A DNA stretch of 64,000 bases from assembly GCF_022179405.1 (NCBI RefSeq), contig NZ_BPQT01000010.1, forward strand, positions 16,466 to 80,465, read 5' to 3'. Shown here in pieces: positions 1 through 11,538 of the stretch (positions within the stretch are counted from its first letter, which is position 1; each line of letters opens with the position of its first letter). This DNA comes from Methylobacterium marchantiae (GTDB taxonomy: Bacteria > Pseudomonadota > Alphaproteobacteria > Rhizobiales > Beijerinckiaceae). The notes beneath the pieces are model-generated. The model made no database searches. It worked only from the letters and a program-made list of their open reading frames with translations, and had not been told where the DNA came from. The position numbers and the translations under genes were made by a program.

Positions 1-1859
1 GCAGGCGCGAGCATCTCCGACACCAATGCCGCAAGATCGGCGGAGTCGAACGGCTTGCGCAGGACCGGCAGGTCGTCGGGGATCGGGATCGCCTCGGCAT
101 GGCCGGTGACGATGAGGATCGGCACGCCCGACCAGCGGCGCCGGACGATCTCCGCAAGTTCGACCCCGGTCATGCCGGGCATGGCGAGATCGGCCACGAT
201 GAGATCGAAGGACGAGCCCTCCATCATGGCGAGTGCCGCCGCGCCGTCGGCCGCTTCCGTCTCGGAATAGCCGAAGGTGTTGAGAAACGACGCGGTGACG
301 TGGCGGACCTCGGCGTCGTCGTCGACCACGAGGATGCGCGCCGGACTGGCCGCGCCGGTGGTCATGCCGGCAGGAAGCGGTGCCTTCTCCTCGGCCGCAT
401 CGGCACGGGGGAGAAACAGGTCGACGCGGGTGCCCTTGCCCACTTCGCTCTCGATACGAAGCTTGCCCTGCGATTGCTGAGCGAGGCCGAACACCATGGC
501 GAGACCGAGACCGGTGCCCTGACCCACGGACTTCGTGGTGAAGAACGGCTCGCAGACGCGTGCCAGGATTTCGGGCGGGATCCCCATGCCGGAATCGGCG
601 ATCGAGACGGTGACGTAATCGCCAGACGGCAGGTCGGGATCGTCGGCGACCGTCACCGTGCCGGTGGAGACGAGGATCGTACCGCCCTCGGGCATGGCAT
701 CGCGAGCGTTGATGCAGAGATTGAGGATCGCCAGTTCGAGCTGGTCCGGGTCGACGAGGGCCGCCGGATCGGCCGCGACGAGATCGGTGGCGATGGTCAC
801 CAGCCCGCCTAGGCTGCCGCCGAGCAGCGCGTCCATTCCGGCGACGAGGGCATTCACGTCGACGGAGCGGGGACGCAGGTCGCGTGCACGACTGAAGCTG
901 AGGAGGCGCTTCGTGAGGGACGCCCCGCGCTGCGCCGCCTGGGCCGCGTTGGTGACGAGACGCTGGACCCGTGGCTGATCCACGATCTTGGGGCCGACGA
1001 GTTCGAGGCTCCCGAGGATCGCGGTGAGGAGGTTGTTGAAATCGTGGGCGATGCCGCCGGCCAGGGTGCCGAGCGCCTGCATCTTGTCGGATTGGCGCAG
1101 GCGCGCCTCGAGATTCTTCTGTTCGGTGACGTCGCGCTCGATGGTGGCGAGGTGGGTGATGATCCCCGCCGCACCTCGAATGGGCACGCGGGTGACGTGG
1201 CTCCACCGCTCCGCCCCGATCGGACCTTCCGCCGTCACCGTCTCGGAAATGACCCCGCTGGCGATGGCGGCGCGGTCGGCGATCCGCGCAGGACTCTCGA
1301 CCTTCGGCCCGCCCTCGATCTCCTCCCTCGTCCGCCCGAGGCACTCGGCGACGGTATGGCCGAGCCGTCCGGCCTTGCGCGCGTTGAGGCGCACGAAGCG
1401 ACCCTCGACATCCTTGAAGGCGATGGCGTCCTCGGCATTGTCGAGAAGCCCGAGCAGAAGAGCGCGTTCGGTGGCGAGATCGCGGGCGAGACTGTGGCGC
1501 TCGAAGGCCTGGCGCACGGTGGAGCGCAGCAGGACCGGGTCCCAGGGCTTGGTGACGTAGCCGGTGATGCCGCCGCGGTTGAGCGCGGCGATGACGGCGC
1601 TCATATCGGCATAGCCGGTGAGCAGGATCGCCTGCGCTTCGTGAAAAGCCCTCGCCTCGGCCAGCATGGCGTCGCCGGTCATGCCGGGCATCCGCTGATC
1701 GGACAGGATCACAGCGATGTCCGGGGTCGCTCTGAGGATGTCGAGCGCCTCGGACGGCTTCGTACTGGTGACGATCGTGTATTCGTCCTCGAACAGATCT
1801 TCGAGGGCGATCAGGATGTCGGGCTCGTCATCGACGGCGAGGATCGTGCCTTTGACCAT
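1..1859 (-). CDS. Hybrid sensor histidine kinase REC-PAS-HisKA-HATPase-REC (3' end outside window)
   Basis: Open from ATG at 1859 to the window edge without a stop, so the C-terminus is missing. An N-terminal receiver carries the acidic pair near residues 10-11, phospho-acceptor Asp54 (in LSDQRMPG) and a Lys in VTKPW. A PAS-type sensor follows at about 135-245, then HisKA with His272 in GIAHDFNNLL. The ATP-binding domain shows an N-box (LCINARDAMPEG) and FFTTK plus GTGLGLA. A second receiver at the C-terminus has IADLAMPG. It is probably cytoplasmic, as no membrane segment is seen. It lies 2 bases after the preceding kinase stop and is the last visible gene of the chemosensory operon, so it probably receives phosphate from the CheA-type kinase or from the upstream hybrid kinase (inference). 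Confidence 0.9.
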   Translation of the reverse strand, partial: MVKGTILAVDDEPDILIALEDLFEDEYTIVTSTKPSEALDILRATPDIAVILSDQRMPGMTGDAMLAEARAFHEAQAILLTGYADMSAVIAALNRGGITGYVTKPWDPVLLRSTVRQAFERHSLARDLATERALLLGLLDNAEDAIAFKDVEGRFVRLNARKAGRLGHTVAECLGRTREEIEGGPKVESPARIADRAAIASGVISETVTAEGPIGAERWSHVTRVPIRGAAGIITHLATIERDVTEQKNLEARLRQSDKMQALGTLAGGIAHDFNNLLTAILGSLELVGPKIVDQPRVQRLVTNAAQAAQRGASLTKRLLSFSRARDLRPRSVDVNALVAGMDALLGGSLGGLVTIATDLVAADPAALVDPDQLELAILNLCINARDAMPEGGTILVSTGTVTVADDPDLPSGDYVTVSIADSGMGIPPEILARVCEPFFTTKSVGQGTGLGLAMVFGLAQQSQGKLRIESEVGKGTRVDLFLPRADAAEEKAPLPAGMTTGAASPARILVVDDDAEVRHVTASFLNTFGYSETEAADGAAALAMMEGSSFDLIVADLAMPGMTGVELAEIVRRRWSGVPILIVTGHAEAIPIPDDLPVLRKPFDSADLAALVSEMLAP

Positions 1860-1861
1860 AT

Positions 1862-3606
<1,745 letters not shown>

Positions 3607-3610
<4 letters not shown>

Positions 3611-4749
3611 ATGTAGGTATCCGCCGCCGCGAGGCCGGGCAGGGCGAGGCGGACGAGATGAGGCGCGACCCGGTCGAGCGGGAGAATGGCGGTGGCCGCC
3701 GAGAGCCGGATCGCGGCGGCCGGCATCCCGAACACCACGGCGGTGCTCTCGTGCTCGGCCACGGTCTGTGCGCCGGCCCGGCGCATGTCCAAAAGGCCCG
3801 TCGCGCCGTCTTCGCCCATGCCGGTGAGAAGCGCGCCGACGCCGCGCGCGCCGGCATGGCGCGCCACCGAGGAGAACATCACCGTCGCCGCCGGGCGCTG
3901 GCCGCCAACCGGCGCCGCATCCGAGAGACGCAGGTTTCCGCCCGGCGCCCATTCGAGATGACGATCGCCCGGTGCCACGTAGACATGTCCGGGCTCGGCC
4001 CGCTCGCCATCGGCGGCGAGTTTCACCGGCAGGGACACGACGCCGTTCAGCCAGGAGGCGAAGCCCTCCATGAAGGCCGCACCCATATGCTGGACCACGA
4101 GAACGGGGAGGGGGAAGCCGTCGGGAAGCCCGCCTATGACCCGGGCGAGGGCGGGGGGGCCGCCGGTGGAGGCGGCGATCGCGAGCACGCTGGCGGCATC
4201 CGAGGGGGGCTGCGGTGCGGCGAGGCTCGATGCCGAGACGTTCGACGCCCGGCGCCCGGCCCATTCCGAACCGATCGGCCGCCGCCGTATCACCGGCACC
4301 TCGGCCATGATCCGCAGCTGCGTGCAGATCTCGGCGGACACGGCATCGTAGCCGGCATTCGTCGTCGCCACCGGCTTCTCCACCACGGAGAGCGCTCCGG
4401 CGCGCAGCGCGTTCATGGAGATGCGCAGGGAGGAATCCTCCACCGAATCGGCGATGACGACGATCGGCGTCGGCCGCTCGGCCATGATCCGCCGTGTCGT
4501 CTCGAGTCCGTCGATCCCGGGCAGGCGGATGTCCATCGAGATCACATCGGGGCGGACATTCGGAAGGGCTGCCAGGGCCTCTTCGCCGGAGGCAACGGCC
4601 GCCACCACTTCGAGACGCGGATCGCGGCCGACGATGTGGCGGAGCAACTCGCGGACCACCAGCGAATCTTCCACCAGCATCACGCGCAAGCGCGTCGCTT
4701 GCTTCGCTGCCGGAAGGATGTCGGCGGGGCTCGGTTCGGTGTCACTCAC
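3607..4749 (-). CDS. cheB: Chemotaxis response regulator protein-glutamate methylesterase
   Basis: 380 aa. It removes methyl groups from receptor glutamates to reset sensitivity. The N-terminal receiver (about 20-140) has Asp73 in SMDIRLPG. The C-terminal CheB methylesterase domain (about 190-375) shows the catalytic Ser in AASTGG, His in VVQHMG and Asp in TGMGEDGA. The start is GTG 4749, giving a GTGA overlap with the stop of the kinase gene upstream; the longer open frame upstream is a shadow of that kinase. In Wsp-like systems the equivalent protein is WspF. Confidence 0.93.
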
Positions 4750-7049
4750 AACAATTGCCCGATCGTGTCGAGAAGCTGGCGCTGGTCGAACGTCTGTTTC
4801 GTCAGATAAGCATCGGCACCGAGACCGAGCCCCCGTGCGACATCGTCCGCATCTCCCCGCGAGGTCATCAGAATCAGGGGAAGGCGGGCGAAGGCCTCGT
4901 CCGTCCGCAGGGCCTGCAGCAGACCGAACCCGTCGAGACGCGGCATTTCCACATCGGCGACGACGAGATCGACGCGCTCGATGCCGGCGCGCAGGCGGTC
5001 GAGGGCGTCCTGCCCGTCGACACAGACGACGACGCGATAGCCCGCCGCCTCCAGGATGCCCTTCTCCAAGGTCCGCGTGGTGATGGAATCGTCGACGACG
5101 AGGATTGTCGAACGTCGCGGGGCCGCAGCTGTTCCAGCGCTTTCGCTGCGCGGCTCGGGTGCGACATGGCTCGTTTCCCCGGCCCGTGCTGCGAGCCCGT
5201 CGGGATCGAGAACCAGGATGGGGATATCGCTGCCGAGCACGACGGTGCCGGAGATCAGGCGCGGGTCCGCGCCGAAGGGCGGCGCCGGCAGGACGAGGAG
5301 GTTGCGAACATCGCGGAGCGCATCGATCCGGATGGCCCATGCGCGCCCGCCCGCCCGCATCAGGACCGCCGTCACCGGACGGGTATCGTCCCGGCGGCTC
5401 TCATCGCCCGATACACCGATCAGGTTCGCCAGATCGACCAGGGGAAGGGAGAGGTCTTCTCCACCCTCCCTCGGCAGGCGCGCCACGCTCCGCCCCATGG
5501 CCGTACCGAGACGCGACGGGTCGAGGCGCAGCAGGCGCTTCACGCTGGCGCTCGGCAGGGCGAAGGTCGACGTGCCGACATCGACCAGCAGCATCGTCCT
5601 TCGCGCGGCCGAGAGCGGCAGGTGCATGATCAGCGACGTGCCGGCCGGAACCCTGGGTTCCAGTCGGACGCTGCCGCCGAGGCGCCGGACCGTGTCGGCG
5701 ACGACCGAGAGGCCGATGCCCCGTCCAGACAGGGTATCGATGGCGGACGCCGTCGAGAAGCCGGGCTCGAACACCACGGCGAGCAGAGCGTCCGGATCGC
5801 CGTCGGCGGTGCCGATCAGGCCGCGGGCCCGCGCCGTCGCCTCGATGGCCCGCAGGTCCGGCCCGCGTCCATCGTCATGGATGCCGATGACGAGACGGCC
5901 GCCGCGCACCGCGACGTCGAGGGTGATCGAAAGAGCCGGCGGCTTGTCCTGGCGCTGGCGCTGCTCGGGCGTTTCGGCACCGTGGCTCAAGGCGTTGCGC
6001 AGGGCATGAAGGACCGGGTCCTTCAGGGATTGAAGCATGGCGCGGTCGACGGGAAGGTCGAGGCCGCGCGCCACGACGTCGATCTCGCGGCCGGCCTCGC
6101 GGGCCATGTCGCGCAATGCACGCGGGAACGCACCGAACACCGTCTCCGCCGGCACCAGGGCCAGGCGCTCGGCTTCCCGTCCGATCCGGGCCGAGGCGGC
6201 ATCGGCCGCGGCGATGGCGCCGGTACGGGTCTGGGCCAGCAGAGCAGCGTCTCGCGACAGAGCGAGGAGCGCCGTCTCGAAGCCGCGCAGCTCCGCCTTC
6301 ATGGCATCGAGGGCGGACGTCTCCTCCTCCCCGTCGGGGCGCCGAGGCCGGATCGATCCGGGGCGGTCCTTACCCGCGCGAAGGGTCTCCGCCCGACGAC
6401 CGAGGGCCGCCGCGTCTCGCCGGAGCCTCGCGAGACCCTCCGCCATCACCGATTCCGCACCGAGCGCACTCGTGAGCTCGTGCGAGGCGCGTGTCAGCGC
6501 CTCCACGGCATCGGCCGGCACGCGCAACAGCGATCCCGACTCCGCAATCATTTCGCCTTGGCTCGGCGGCGACTTGGGCTGAGACGACCTTGCGGACATT
6601 CCGTCCGCCGGGGGCTGGGGCCGCAACGGCGTGGCTTCGACGGGAGAGACGGGGACATCGGCCGGAGGCCGGGAGGGGCCGGCAAGGCAGCGGTCCAGGG
6701 CGGCGAGGGCATCGGGCGGCATCGGCGGGTCGGCCTCGCCCTTCAAGGCCGCCACATGAGCCTCGATCCGGTCGAGAGCGAGGTCGACCGCCCCCGTCGC
6801 CTCGCGATCGAGGGCGGCGTCACCGGCGACGATTCGCTCGAAGAGGGTCTCGAGCCGATGCGCCACCGCCTCGACCTTCGGCAGGTCGACGGCCCGCGAG
6901 GCACCCTTGAGGCTGTGAGCCCGGCGGAACACGTCGTTCCAGTCGGGCGGCACGTCCTCGGCGACACCGGCCAAGGCCGCGCGGATCGCGTCGATATGCT
7001 CGCGATGCTCGACCTCGAAGGCCGCGAGGAGCTGCTGGCGGATGTCCAT
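4746..7049 (-). CDS. cheA: Hybrid chemotaxis kinase CheA with C-terminal receiver (WspE/FrzE-like)
   Basis: 767 aa. The order is an HPt domain with His45 in RAHSLKGAS, a long linker, the ATP-binding domain (N-box around HALRNALSHG, then DDGRGPDL and GRGIGLS), a CheW-like regulatory domain, and a C-terminal receiver (LVVDDSITTR, phospho-site in VADVEMPRLDG, Lys in YLTKQ). The fused receiver is typical of non-flagellar systems such as WspE and FrzE, where it may be an output or a phosphate sink. No separate P2 domain or cheY gene is present nearby. It is translated just after the receptor gene (26-base gap) and its stop overlaps the cheB start. Confidence 0.92.
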   Translation of the reverse strand: MDIRQQLLAAFEVEHREHIDAIRAALAGVAEDVPPDWNDVFRRAHSLKGASRAVDLPKVEAVAHRLETLFERIVAGDAALDREATGAVDLALDRIEAHVAALKGEADPPMPPDALAALDRCLAGPSRPPADVPVSPVEATPLRPQPPADGMSARSSQPKSPPSQGEMIAESGSLLRVPADAVEALTRASHELTSALGAESVMAEGLARLRRDAAALGRRAETLRAGKDRPGSIRPRRPDGEEETSALDAMKAELRGFETALLALSRDAALLAQTRTGAIAAADAASARIGREAERLALVPAETVFGAFPRALRDMAREAGREIDVVARGLDLPVDRAMLQSLKDPVLHALRNALSHGAETPEQRQRQDKPPALSITLDVAVRGGRLVIGIHDDGRGPDLRAIEATARARGLIGTADGDPDALLAVVFEPGFSTASAIDTLSGRGIGLSVVADTVRRLGGSVRLEPRVPAGTSLIMHLPLSAARRTMLLVDVGTSTFALPSASVKRLLRLDPSRLGTAMGRSVARLPREGGEDLSLPLVDLANLIGVSGDESRRDDTRPVTAVLMRAGGRAWAIRIDALRDVRNLLVLPAPPFGADPRLISGTVVLGSDIPILVLDPDGLAARAGETSHVAPEPRSESAGTAAAPRRSTILVVDDSITTRTLEKGILEAAGYRVVVCVDGQDALDRLRAGIERVDLVVADVEMPRLDGFGLLQALRTDEAFARLPLILMTSRGDADDVARGLGLGADAYLTKQTFDQRQLLDTIGQLL

Positions 7050-7075
7050 GTCTCGGCTGCTCGGTCAGGCTCCCG

Positions 7076-8746
7076 TCAATGTCGGTATCGATCGGCGAGG
7101 GTGAGGAGCGCCTGGGCGAGTTCCGTGAGATTGGCCGAGGCCGCCTCGACCTCGCGCGTTCCGGCGGCGGTCTGCTGGCTCGCCTGCCGGATGTTCTGGA
7201 GGGCACCCATCACCTGCTCGATCCCGAGCTGCTGCTGGTTGGTGGAGGCGACGATCTGCTGGAAGGTCTGGACGCTCTCCTCCACCTTGGCGGTGATCTC
7301 CTCGATGGTCCGCTGGGTCGTGTCCGAGCGGGCCTTCCCGGTACCGGTACGCTTCACCGCCTCCTCGGTGAGCATGACCGAGGTGTTGATGCCCCGCTGG
7401 ATCTCCGAGAGGATGGTGCGCACCTGAGCGGTCGCCGCCTTGGCCTGATCGGCGAGCAGCTTCATCTCCGAGGCGACGACGGCGAAGCTCCGGCCGCTCT
7501 CGCCCGCCGCCGCCGCCTCGATCGCCGCGTTGAGGGCCAGGAGGTGGGTACGCTCCGAGATGTCGTTGACGGTGGTGATGATCTCGCCGATCGCCTGGGT
7601 CTTCTCGCTGAGCGATACGATGTTGCCGGCGACCGCCTCGGCCTGCTCGCGGATGGAATCCATGGCCTTGGCCGTATCGGCCACGGCCCGCAGGCCCGCC
7701 CGCGAAATCTGAGCGGTGGATTGAGCGGTGGCGATGACCTCGCTGGCGCGCTTGCCGATCTGCGCGCCCGAATGGGTGATCTCGTCCACCGTGGCGGCGG
7801 TCTCCTGCACGGCCGCGAACTGCTCCTCGACGCTGGCGGCCTGCTCCTGGGCGGAGGCGCGGATCTCGGCGGCAGCGGCATTGAGATCGGCGGTGGCGGC
7901 ACGGTTGGTGCGCGCGAGGTCGGCGAGGCCGGAGACCATCGCGTTCAGGGTCGCCGCGAGGCGGCCGATCTCGTCGCCGCCGGTCCGCGGAAGGGTCCGC
8001 GTCAGGTCGCCCGAGCCCACCTGCTCGGCGAAGGCCATGACCTCTTCGAGGGGTTTGACCACACCACGGCGGATGAGGCTCGTGACGATCATGCTCAGGA
8101 GTACGCAGAGACCGACGATCAGCACGATGGAGAGGAGGCTGCGCTCGTAGATGTCGGTGGAGCGACGCTGGCCCGCATCGATCCCCTGGTCGAGCACGTC
8201 GCGGGTGCGGTCGAGATCACGCAGGAACTCGTCCTGGAGGCGGTTGAGATCGTCGTTGCGGGCTTCCACCCCATCGACGTCCTTGGCCGAGATGGCAGCG
8301 AGCTGCACGTCGCTGGCGGTGCGCAACTTCCGGAAATCGGCGGCGCCCGAGGTGGCGGATTCGCCGAGCCTCTTCCAGATCGCGGCGCGCTCGGGCGACG
8401 GGGCCGTGGCAGAATAGCCATCGGCGGTGCGGATGATGTCGACGAGGATCGCCTCGGATTCGGACGCCACCCGGCGCCAGATGTCGATGATCGCGGCGAT
8501 CTCGGCATCGGGGCGGTTGCGCATCAGCGCGGCGACGACCCCGTTGCGGCGAAGATTGCCGAGATCGCGCGACTTGTTGCCGAGATCATCGAGCTTGCGC
8601 GCGATGGTCAGGTCGCGCGTGACGATCATCGTGGTGTTGTCACGAACCGCCCCGATCTGGCCGAGCGCGTAGACGCCCAGCCCCACCATCACCAGGGTGA
8701 CGGTGACGAAGCCGAGAAGTATCCGTTTTCCGATCGAGATCGACAC
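7076..8746 (-). CDS. Methyl-accepting chemotaxis receptor
   Basis: 556 aa, GTG start. A membrane segment at about 9-30 and another at about 205-225 bracket a helical periplasmic domain of roughly 170 residues, probably of the four-helix-bundle type. A HAMP domain (VVKPLEEVMAFAEQV) follows. The cytoplasmic signalling hairpin has its conserved tip around ERTHLLALNAAIEAA, which binds CheW and CheA. It is the only receptor in the operon, so it is the presumed dedicated input (WspA position). The ligand is unknown. No C-terminal CheR-tethering pentapeptide is seen; the protein ends in LADRYRH. Confidence 0.93.
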   Translation of the reverse strand: MSISIGKRILLGFVTVTLVMVGLGVYALGQIGAVRDNTTMIVTRDLTIARKLDDLGNKSRDLGNLRRNGVVAALMRNRPDAEIAAIIDIWRRVASESEAILVDIIRTADGYSATAPSPERAAIWKRLGESATSGAADFRKLRTASDVQLAAISAKDVDGVEARNDDLNRLQDEFLRDLDRTRDVLDQGIDAGQRRSTDIYERSLLSIVLIVGLCVLLSMIVTSLIRRGVVKPLEEVMAFAEQVGSGDLTRTLPRTGGDEIGRLAATLNAMVSGLADLARTNRAATADLNAAAAEIRASAQEQAASVEEQFAAVQETAATVDEITHSGAQIGKRASEVIATAQSTAQISRAGLRAVADTAKAMDSIREQAEAVAGNIVSLSEKTQAIGEIITTVNDISERTHLLALNAAIEAAAAGESGRSFAVVASEMKLLADQAKAATAQVRTILSEIQRGINTSVMLTEEAVKRTGTGKARSDTTQRTIEEITAKVEESVQTFQQIVASTNQQQLGIEQVMGALQNIRQASQQTAAGTREVEAASANLTELAQALLTLADRYRH

Positions 8747-8800
8747 TCTGGGCGACGCTCCGAAACCGCTCGACGACGAAGGCTCGTGAGAGCCTGGCCG

Positions 8801-9376
8801 TCAGCTTTGAGGCAGGTATCGCCGCAGGAGACGCGGCAGATCGATCACGACGAAGCCGGCGTCACCGCCCTCGAGGGCGGCCTCCTGGCCGGCACCCGGT
8901 GCATAGCCCGAAACCGCATCCGCACCCAAGCCGCCGAGATGCTGCGCGTCGGCAACGAGCGCGCCGTCCACATCCTCGACGGCCAGGACCCGGTCGACGG
9001 CGAGGGCCAAGGACGCGATGCCGCCGCGAAGGACGAGGATATGCCCCGTGGAATCGACGGCGCCCGGCGGCATCGGTCGCCCGAGAGCCCCGGCGAGACT
9101 GAGAACGCTGACGACACGGCCGGAAAGGGCGATGAGGCCGAGAAACTCCGGCGGTGCTCCGGGCACAGGCGTGCAGGCGCGAGCCGGCACCACCTGAGCG
9201 ACGGCCGTCAGCGGCAGACCGTAGCGGTCCGCCCCGGAAAGACAGACGAGGAACGGCGTCCTCGAGACGGAATCGGTGCCCTTCGTTCCGCGGCGGGCCA
9301 GGGCGGCGGTGCGCTCGGCGAGGAGGGCGGATATCCGTGGCTCGACCTCGGCGGATCCGGCGGGCGGTTCGATCAC
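8801..9376 (-). CDS. cheW: CheW-like coupling protein with N-terminal extension (WspD-like)
   Basis: 191 aa. A CheW fold (about 40-185) is recognisable from FLVCLSGADRYGLPLTAVAQVVP, split here as FLVCL then the hydrophobic strand, and from GLIALSGRVVSVLSL. About 40 residues precede the fold and are rich in Ala, Glu and Arg, as in WspD-type adaptors. The GTG start at 9376 overlaps the cheR stop by four bases (GTGA). It presumably couples the receptor to the CheA hybrid together with the second CheW of the operon. Confidence 0.87.
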   Translation of the reverse strand: MIEPPAGSAEVEPRISALLAERTAALARRGTKGTDSVSRTPFLVCLSGADRYGLPLTAVAQVVPARACTPVPGAPPEFLGLIALSGRVVSVLSLAGALGRPMPPGAVDSTGHILVLRGGIASLALAVDRVLAVEDVDGALVADAQHLGGLGADAVSGYAPGAGQEAALEGGDAGFVVIDLPRLLRRYLPQS

Positions 9377-10854
9377 GATGCGGAGTTCCTCATGCGCATG
9401 CGGGCGATATCGGCGCTTTCCACCAGTTGCCCGGCGGTCAGGCCGTCGCCTTCGGCGACGCGGGCATCCGTCGGCTGGGCGCGGCCGAAATGGATGGCGT
9501 TGTCGAGGGCCCGGTCGGCCTCCGCCTGCCGGCCGAGGGCCCCGAGCAGCAGGCCGAGCTGGTAATGCGCCATCACGAAGGTCCGGTCGAGATAGAGCGC
9601 TCCGCGCAAGGCCCGCTCGGCTTCGGCCTCACGTCCCAGTCCGTAGGCGAGGAGCCCGTCGTAGTAGTGCAGCCGGGCGTCCGTGGGCGTCGCGAGAAGC
9701 GCCCCGCGCACCAGGCGCCAGCCTTCGGCGATCCGGCCGGAATCCGCCATGGCACGCACGGCATCGAGCACCGCTTCGGGGTCCTCGGTCTCGACGGGCT
9801 CCGCTGGGGGCAGGGCGCATTCGAAGGGAGCGGGCGGGATCGGCTCGTGGGGAACCGGATCGAGAACCGGAATGGCCCATTCCGGGCCGGGTGAGGGAAC
9901 CACCGGCTGCGCGGGCGACGCTTCGGCAAGGACCTCGGCACACCGAGGGCGGTAGGCCACGGTACCCGGCAGGTTCATCGCCCGCAGGATGCCGGAAAAG
10001 GCCGGGTTCGGCTCGGCATGGCCGATGAGCAGCCAGCCGTCCGGCGTCAACCGGCGACCGAGGCCACGCACGATGCCGAGGACGGAATCGGCCTGGAAAT
10101 AGATCAGGACGTTGCGGCAGAGAATGAGGTCGAACTCGGTGAAGTGCGGAGGCGCCGTCCCGTCGAGGAGGCTCATCAGGTTGCCCTGCTCGAACCGGAC
10201 CATCCTGCGGAATTCCGGGCGCAGGGTAAAACTGCCCTCGCGCGCGACACCGGGCACGGCGGGACCGAGGACGAAGTAGCGGGCGTGCTCCTCGGGCGGC
10301 AGGGTCCGCAGGGCCCAGCGGCCGAACACGGCCGCCCGCGCCGTCGCCAGGGCTTCGGTGCTGATGTCCGTGCCGGTGATGGCGATCCGCCATTGCGGCA
10401 GGGCGTCGCCGAGCAATTCGTGGAGCAGGATGGCGATGGAATAGGGCTCGGCCCCGGTCGAACAGCCCGCGCTCCAGATCCGCAGGGACTTCACCTCGGA
10501 TCGCGCCGCGATGAGGCCGGGCAGGATGGTGCCGCGCAGGGCGGCGAACTGCTCGGCGTAGCGGAAGAAGAACGTCTCCCCGATGGTGATCTCGGCCTCA
10601 AGCGCGGCCCATTCCGAGGAGCCGGTCGCTTCCGCGTCCAGATGGGCGAGATAGGCGGCCGAATCCGCTAGACGGCAGGCCTTGAAGCGCTTGCGCAGCC
10701 GATCGAACAGCAGGTCGTCCTTGTCGGCATAATAGTGGTGCCCGGTGCGGGCGATCACCTTCGCCTTCAGAGCGGCAAAGGCGGGATCGCGATCGGGGCC
10801 GACCTTCGCCGGACGTGGCCTCGGCCCGGGAGATCCGCTCATGGGGTCACTCAC
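9373..10854 (-). CDS. cheR: CheR methyltransferase with C-terminal TPR repeats (WspC/FrzF-like)
   Basis: About 493 aa from GTG 10854, which overlaps the cheW stop as GTGA; an in-frame ATG at 10842 would give 489 aa. The CheR N-terminal helical domain is followed by the SAM-binding domain with WSAGCSTGAEPYS and CRNVLIYF. A Pro-rich linker leads to tetratricopeptide-like repeats in the last 130 residues (GLLAYGLGREAEAERAL, YQLGLLLGALGRQAEADRAL). TPR-bearing CheR proteins are typical of non-flagellar chemosensory systems. It methylates receptor glutamates and is opposed by the CheB of the same operon. Confidence 0.92.
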   Translation of the reverse strand: MSDPMSGSPGPRPRPAKVGPDRDPAFAALKAKVIARTGHHYYADKDDLLFDRLRKRFKACRLADSAAYLAHLDAEATGSSEWAALEAEITIGETFFFRYAEQFAALRGTILPGLIAARSEVKSLRIWSAGCSTGAEPYSIAILLHELLGDALPQWRIAITGTDISTEALATARAAVFGRWALRTLPPEEHARYFVLGPAVPGVAREGSFTLRPEFRRMVRFEQGNLMSLLDGTAPPHFTEFDLILCRNVLIYFQADSVLGIVRGLGRRLTPDGWLLIGHAEPNPAFSGILRAMNLPGTVAYRPRCAEVLAEASPAQPVVPSPGPEWAIPVLDPVPHEPIPPAPFECALPPAEPVETEDPEAVLDAVRAMADSGRIAEGWRLVRGALLATPTDARLHYYDGLLAYGLGREAEAERALRGALYLDRTFVMAHYQLGLLLGALGRQAEADRALDNAIHFGRAQPTDARVAEGDGLTAGQLVESADIARMRMRNSAS

Positions 10855-11318
10855 GGGTCCGTCGTCGCGTCGAGGGCCGCCAGTCGCTCGGAAGCCGTGC
10901 GGGTGAGAGCGGCGAGACGCGCGCGTTCCTCCTCGCTGAGGAGTCGGGACGGGCTCAGCACGTGGACGATGCTCCGTTCCCGCTCGAATTCGGCCTCCAC
11001 GCAGCCATTGAGCGTGCTGTCCCGCTCCACTGGGCGGATATCGGAATCGGGGACGACCACGAGATCCTCGGCCCGATCGACCAGGAAAGCGGTGGAGCGC
11101 CGCGCGTCGAGAACGAGGTGCCGGTTCACGGCGTGGGGATCGGGGGCCGTACTCGTCAATCCGAGGAGTCTGGCGAGGTCGATCACCGGCAGCGCTGTAC
11201 CACCGAGGTTGAGGAAGCCGGCGAGGAAGCCTCCCGCCGTAGGCCGCTGGTGCAGCCGGGGCAGAGGCAGCACCTCGCTCACGCAGGTCCGGTTCAGGGC
11301 GCAGGCGGCACCCGCCAC
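10851..11318 (-). CDS. cheW: CheW-like coupling protein, N-terminus unclear
   Basis: 155 aa if translated from GTG 11318. That start falls inside the first strand of the CheW fold. The frame reads on upstream through TTAFLILDV, which is the expected CheW beginning, but meets a stop (TGA, 11390-11388) without an ATG, GTG or TTG. An ATG at 11385 lies in the next frame, and removing one C from the CCC at about 11379 would join it to this frame. So either a rare start codon is used or there is a frameshift. The rest is intact: LNLGGTALPVIDLARLLG and a charged C-terminal helix. It is the first gene of the operon. Confidence 0.8.
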   Translation of the reverse strand: MAGAACALNRTCVSEVLPLPRLHQRPTAGGFLAGFLNLGGTALPVIDLARLLGLTSTAPDPHAVNRHLVLDARRSTAFLVDRAEDLVVVPDSDIRPVERDSTLNGCVEAEFERERSIVHVLSPSRLLSEEERARLAALTRTASERLAALDATTDP

Positions 11319-11538
11319 GTCGAGGATCAGAAAGGCCGTTGTCGCGGTCAGGGCATCGGTCCCGGCAGGCGGAGGAGGGCAGCATCGTCAGATAGGACGA
11401 CGCTGCAAAGCGGCGCAAATGGATTCGGGTTCCCCGTATGGACGAGTTGCGGCGTCCTGCAGCGTCACGGCGTCCGCGGGTCCCGCCGACGGTCAGGTCT
11501 CGACCGGTCGGAGGACGGCCTGCAGGCTGCCCCCGGCG

